64,000 nucleotides of DNA, taken from contig NZ_JACIJO010000003.1 in assembly GCF_014206875.1 (NCBI RefSeq), positions 1,196,660 to 1,260,659 on the forward strand, written 5' to 3'. Made by a program: the position numbers and the translations under genes. The DNA is from Algoriphagus iocasae (GTDB taxonomy: Bacteria; Bacteroidota; Bacteroidia; Cytophagales; Cyclobacteriaceae). The notes beneath the pieces are model-generated. The model was not told the DNA's origin and searched no databases. It worked only from the letters and a program-made list of their open reading frames with translations. Position 1 is the stretch's first letter; each line of letters begins with the position of its first letter. Positions 61,918 to 64,000 of this stretch are shown here, one piece after another.

Positions 61918-62712
61918 TTACAAATATAAACCGCATACGATAGCGATGATACCCACAATCAAGCAATAGATAGAGAAATAGCTGAGTTTGCTCTTTCTAA
62001 CCAATTGCACCATCCAGGTACAAGCTAAAATTCCTGAGATAAAAGCGGCAAGAAATCCAGCTGATAAATAGCCAAACCCCTCAGTTTCTAAAGAAAGTCC
62101 TCCATCCAAAATATCTTTGGCGATTTTTCCCAAAATCAATGGGACAACCATCAAGAAAGAAAATCGAGCAGCTTTGGATTTATCTACTCCCAAGATTACA
62201 GATGCTGAAATTGTTGCTCCTGATCTGGAAATCCCAGGTAGAATAGCAATAGCCTGTGCAATACCAATTTGAAAAGCTTTGAAAAAAGTAACAGGTTGAT
62301 TGGTGTTTTTTGCTTTATCCGCTAGGAATAGAAGTAAGGCAGTCAAAATCAACATAAAGCCTACAAATACTGCACTACCTCCAAAAAACTGTTCTAGTTG
62401 TTTCTCAAAAGCAAGTCCCACAATACCGGCTGGGATCATGGAAATAAAGATTTTCACAGCAAACTGAGTTTCTTCATTCCATTTAAACTTAAATAAGCCA
62501 CTCAGAATTTCTGCAACGTCTTTTCGAAAAACTAAGATCGTACTCAAAGCTGTGGCAAAATGAACTACTACGGTAAACATAAGGCCTTCAGCAGGCATTT
62601 TACTTTCACCTAGAATTGCTTTTCCCAATTCCAAATGACCACTTGACGAAACCGGCAAAAACTCCGTCAATCCTTGAATAATTCCAAGGATAATCGCATC
62701 AATAATCTCCAT
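61918..62712 (-). CDS. uppP: Undecaprenyl-diphosphate phosphatase
   Basis: A 264-aa membrane enzyme that recycles undecaprenyl pyrophosphate for peptidoglycan and glycan export. The signature GLTEFLPVSSSGHLELG holds Glu17 and His26, and the second, PGISRSGATIS, supplies the Arg. About eight hydrophobic segments. It also confers bacitracin tolerance in other bacteria. It sits 2 bp after the DUF3098 gene in the ftsX cluster. Confidence 0.95.
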   Translation of the reverse strand: MEIIDAIILGIIQGLTEFLPVSSSGHLELGKAILGESKMPAEGLMFTVVVHFATALSTILVFRKDVAEILSGLFKFKWNEETQFAVKIFISMIPAGIVGLAFEKQLEQFFGGSAVFVGFMLILTALLLFLADKAKNTNQPVTFFKAFQIGIAQAIAILPGISRSGATISASVILGVDKSKAARFSFLMVVPLILGKIAKDILDGGLSLETEGFGYLSAGFLAAFISGILACTWMVQLVRKSKLSYFSIYCLIVGIIAIVCGLYL

Positions 62713-62714
62713 TG

Positions 62715-62924
62715 TTAGTTTTTCTCGGTTTTGGCAAAAATTGCGTAAAACTCAAAAATAAATCCTGATAAGGTGATAATAGGACCTAAAGTCAAACCGA
62801 GAAACCCATCTCCATGAGGTGCGCTTTCTAAGCTAATGATAATGAATCCTACCACGATCAACGCGAAGCCAATGGCCATGAGCTGATAATTTTTTTTAGA
62901 GAATGGAAAATGTGATTTGCTCAT
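62715..62924 (-). CDS. DUF3098 small membrane protein
   Basis: A 69-aa protein with two membrane helices (about 14-33 and 43-62) and the DUF3098 pattern FSKKNYQLMAIGFALIVVGF followed by LGLTLGPIITLSGF. Its place between ftsX and uppP with gaps of 4 and 2 bp is a conserved arrangement in Bacteroidota, which suggests a role in division or envelope assembly, but its function is unknown. Confidence 0.86.
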   Translation of the reverse strand: MSKSHFPFSKKNYQLMAIGFALIVVGFIIISLESAPHGDGFLGLTLGPIITLSGFIFEFYAIFAKTEKN

Positions 62925-62928
62925 GTAT

Positions 62929-63819
62929 TTAATATAATTCGTCCAAGGACATGTTTAAGTACTTATTTACTGCTCTCAAAGTGCTCAATGCAGATAAAAC
63001 TCCACCTACACCTACCAATACGGCGAATAGCATGAAGAGCATTTGTTCATTATGCAAAAGGCCAAAACCTTCAATATTTGCTTGGGTATATTTTACCAAG
63101 GCAAACAAAGTAACCGAAGCAATTGCTCCAGCAAGCATTCCGAAGAACCAAGCTCTCATCAAGAAAGGCTTTCTGATAAATGCCCTCGTAGCACCAACCA
63201 ACTGCATGGATCTGATCAGAAATCGCTGAGAAAACAAGGCCAACCGAATGGTATTATTGATCAACATGATCACTGTAATGATCAGAATCAGAATAAATCC
63301 TCCCAAAACCAAGCTGACCTTTAACAGGTTTTTATTGATGGAATCTACCAAATCTGTCATGTAAGAAACTTCGAAAATCCCATCAATTGCTTGCAATTCC
63401 TTCACAATCGCGTCAATCTGCTCAGAAGTCTGAAACTCTTCGGCTATAGTCAAAACGAAACTATCTCTTAAAGGATTGTCTTCGAGGAATTTTGTAAAAT
63501 CCTCACCCGTACTCTCTATAAAGGTAGCTGCAGCTTCTTCATCCGAAATAAAGCGTAAACCTGTAGTATCATTCTTCTGAAGGATAAATGGCCTGCTCTG
63601 TAAATTTTCTTTGATACTGGCAATTTCGGATTCTTCCAGGTTCTTGTCCAAAAACACCTGAACTTCGATATTTTCACGGATCATGCTGGTAAGAGATTTG
63701 GCTTGAATCAAAATCACTCCAAATAGTCCAACTATAAAAAGGGAAAGGGTAGTACTGAATAAAACACTTCCAAATTTGAAGTGGCCAAGTATTTTTTTCT
63801 TCCTAGGTTGGTTTGCCAT
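62929..63819 (-). CDS. ftsX: Cell division protein FtsX
   Basis: A 296-aa membrane subunit of the FtsEX complex, which controls septal cell-wall hydrolases. An N-terminal helix (about 18-40), a periplasmic loop (about 45-180), and three further helices (about 190-280) follow the FtsX layout; the NIEVQVFLDKN region opens the periplasmic loop. The ATG at 63819 (MANQPRKKK) is preferred over a longer TTG-started frame. ftsE is not in the window and is probably elsewhere, as is common in this phylum. First recognised gene of the operon, 53 bp after the partial gene at the right edge. Confidence 0.92.
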   Translation of the reverse strand: MANQPRKKKILGHFKFGSVLFSTTLSLFIVGLFGVILIQAKSLTSMIRENIEVQVFLDKNLEESEIASIKENLQSRPFILQKNDTTGLRFISDEEAAATFIESTGEDFTKFLEDNPLRDSFVLTIAEEFQTSEQIDAIVKELQAIDGIFEVSYMTDLVDSINKNLLKVSLVLGGFILILIITVIMLINNTIRLALFSQRFLIRSMQLVGATRAFIRKPFLMRAWFFGMLAGAIASVTLFALVKYTQANIEGFGLLHNEQMLFMLFAVLVGVGGVLSALSTLRAVNKYLNMSLDELY

Positions 63820-63873
63820 AAAATAATTTTTCAGGTCAAAAATAATCAGCCCATCTATTATAACCAATCTAAT

Positions 63874-64000
63874 TCAGGAAAGGATTGGAATCACTTTTTC
63901 ATTTGTGATCCCAAAGACCTGATCAGTTGATTTTGGTTTCACCAAAGCCAAGCCTGTAAATCTTCCAAAAGCTGGCAAAATCAATTGATTGGGTTTATAA
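63874..64000 (-). CDS. C-terminal end of a probable PdeM-type phosphoesterase (partial)
   Basis: The right edge cuts a minus-strand gene; 41 codons and the stop TGA (63874-63876) are inside the window. The visible residues read NQLILPAFGRFTGLALVKPK then a short tail ending ITNEKVIPILS. The LPAFGxFTG segment matches the C-terminal end of the ligase-associated DNA damage response endonuclease PdeM as I remember it. With so little sequence this is tentative. It is upstream of ftsX and may share its transcript. Confidence 0.5.
   Translation of the reverse strand, partial: YKPNQLILPAFGRFTGLALVKPKSTDQVFGITNEKVIPILS

Overview
The window looks like a chromosomal segment of a Bacteroidota bacterium, most likely Cytophagales and perhaps the Cyclobacteriaceae (Algoriphagus-like). 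The reasons are the AT-rich sequence, the gliding gene gldC, a SusC-like TonB receptor with a CarboxypepD-reg domain, the ftsX-DUF3098-uppP-truB-ribF order, a TAnnTTTG-type promoter and few Shine-Dalgarno sites. Genus assignment is inference. I see no rRNA, CRISPR array, intact insertion sequence or prophage block. The two tRNAs are tandem, identical tRNA-Glu genes. Genes are compact, with many stop/start overlaps and simple hairpin terminators.

Layout. 1-3490: a WYL-type regulator, an S8 serine protease lipoprotein, then about 700 bp of interspersed-repeat mosaic. 3502-6763 (-): an NlpC/P60 cell-wall hydrolase coupled to an M28 metallopeptidase. 6850-11261 (-): three secreted amidohydrolase-fold proteins in tandem, of which only the middle one keeps the HxH metal motif. 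11487-17326 (+): a synthase-dependent exopolysaccharide-type operon (receiver protein, membrane HEAT protein, processive GT2, TPR/YaiO-like barrel, membrane-anchored unknown), converging on an LtaS-like phosphotransferase. 19417-22935 (+): methyltransferase, small protein, MsrA, a large protein with a nucleoside-phosphorylase-like C-terminus, and a Cys-rich lipoprotein. 22992-27535 (-): M20 amidohydrolase, gamma-glutamyltransferase homologue and a CarboxypepD-reg protein. 27747-33891: DEAD-box helicase with a TTG start, muramidase, DinB-like protein, a SerB-SerA fusion (-), DUF4920 lipoprotein and DUF983 protein. 33888-35423 (-): BCCT transporter. 35688-40811 (+): TetR, ABC, HlyD, TolC export operon whose ABC ATPase has lost nearly every catalytic motif except Walker A. 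41953-45298: altronate dehydratase diverging from KDG kinase and KDPG aldolase. 45327-50262: peroxiredoxin, two small glycosyltransferases of the TIGR04282/TIGR04283 type, double-VOC protein and GAPDH. 50451-55110: tRNAs, a large HEAT/cytochrome c lipoprotein and a PIG-L deacetylase. 55155-58196 (-): TonB-dependent receptor. 58522-64000 (-): gldC, scoB, scoA, ribF, truB, uppP, DUF3098, ftsX, and the C-terminus of a probable PdeM phosphoesterase cut by the window edge.

How it works together. The content fits an aerobic heterotroph living on peptides and polysaccharides. Several secreted exopeptidases, a TonB receptor and a uronate-derived altronate to KDG to pyruvate module serve nutrition. 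Envelope functions (UppP, FtsX, NlpC/P60, muramidase, exopolysaccharide synthase, LtaS-like enzyme, GldC) are unusually dense. The two places most worth laboratory attention are the pseudo-ATPase export operon (36358-40811) and the exopolysaccharide operon (11487-17326) with its unassigned last gene.
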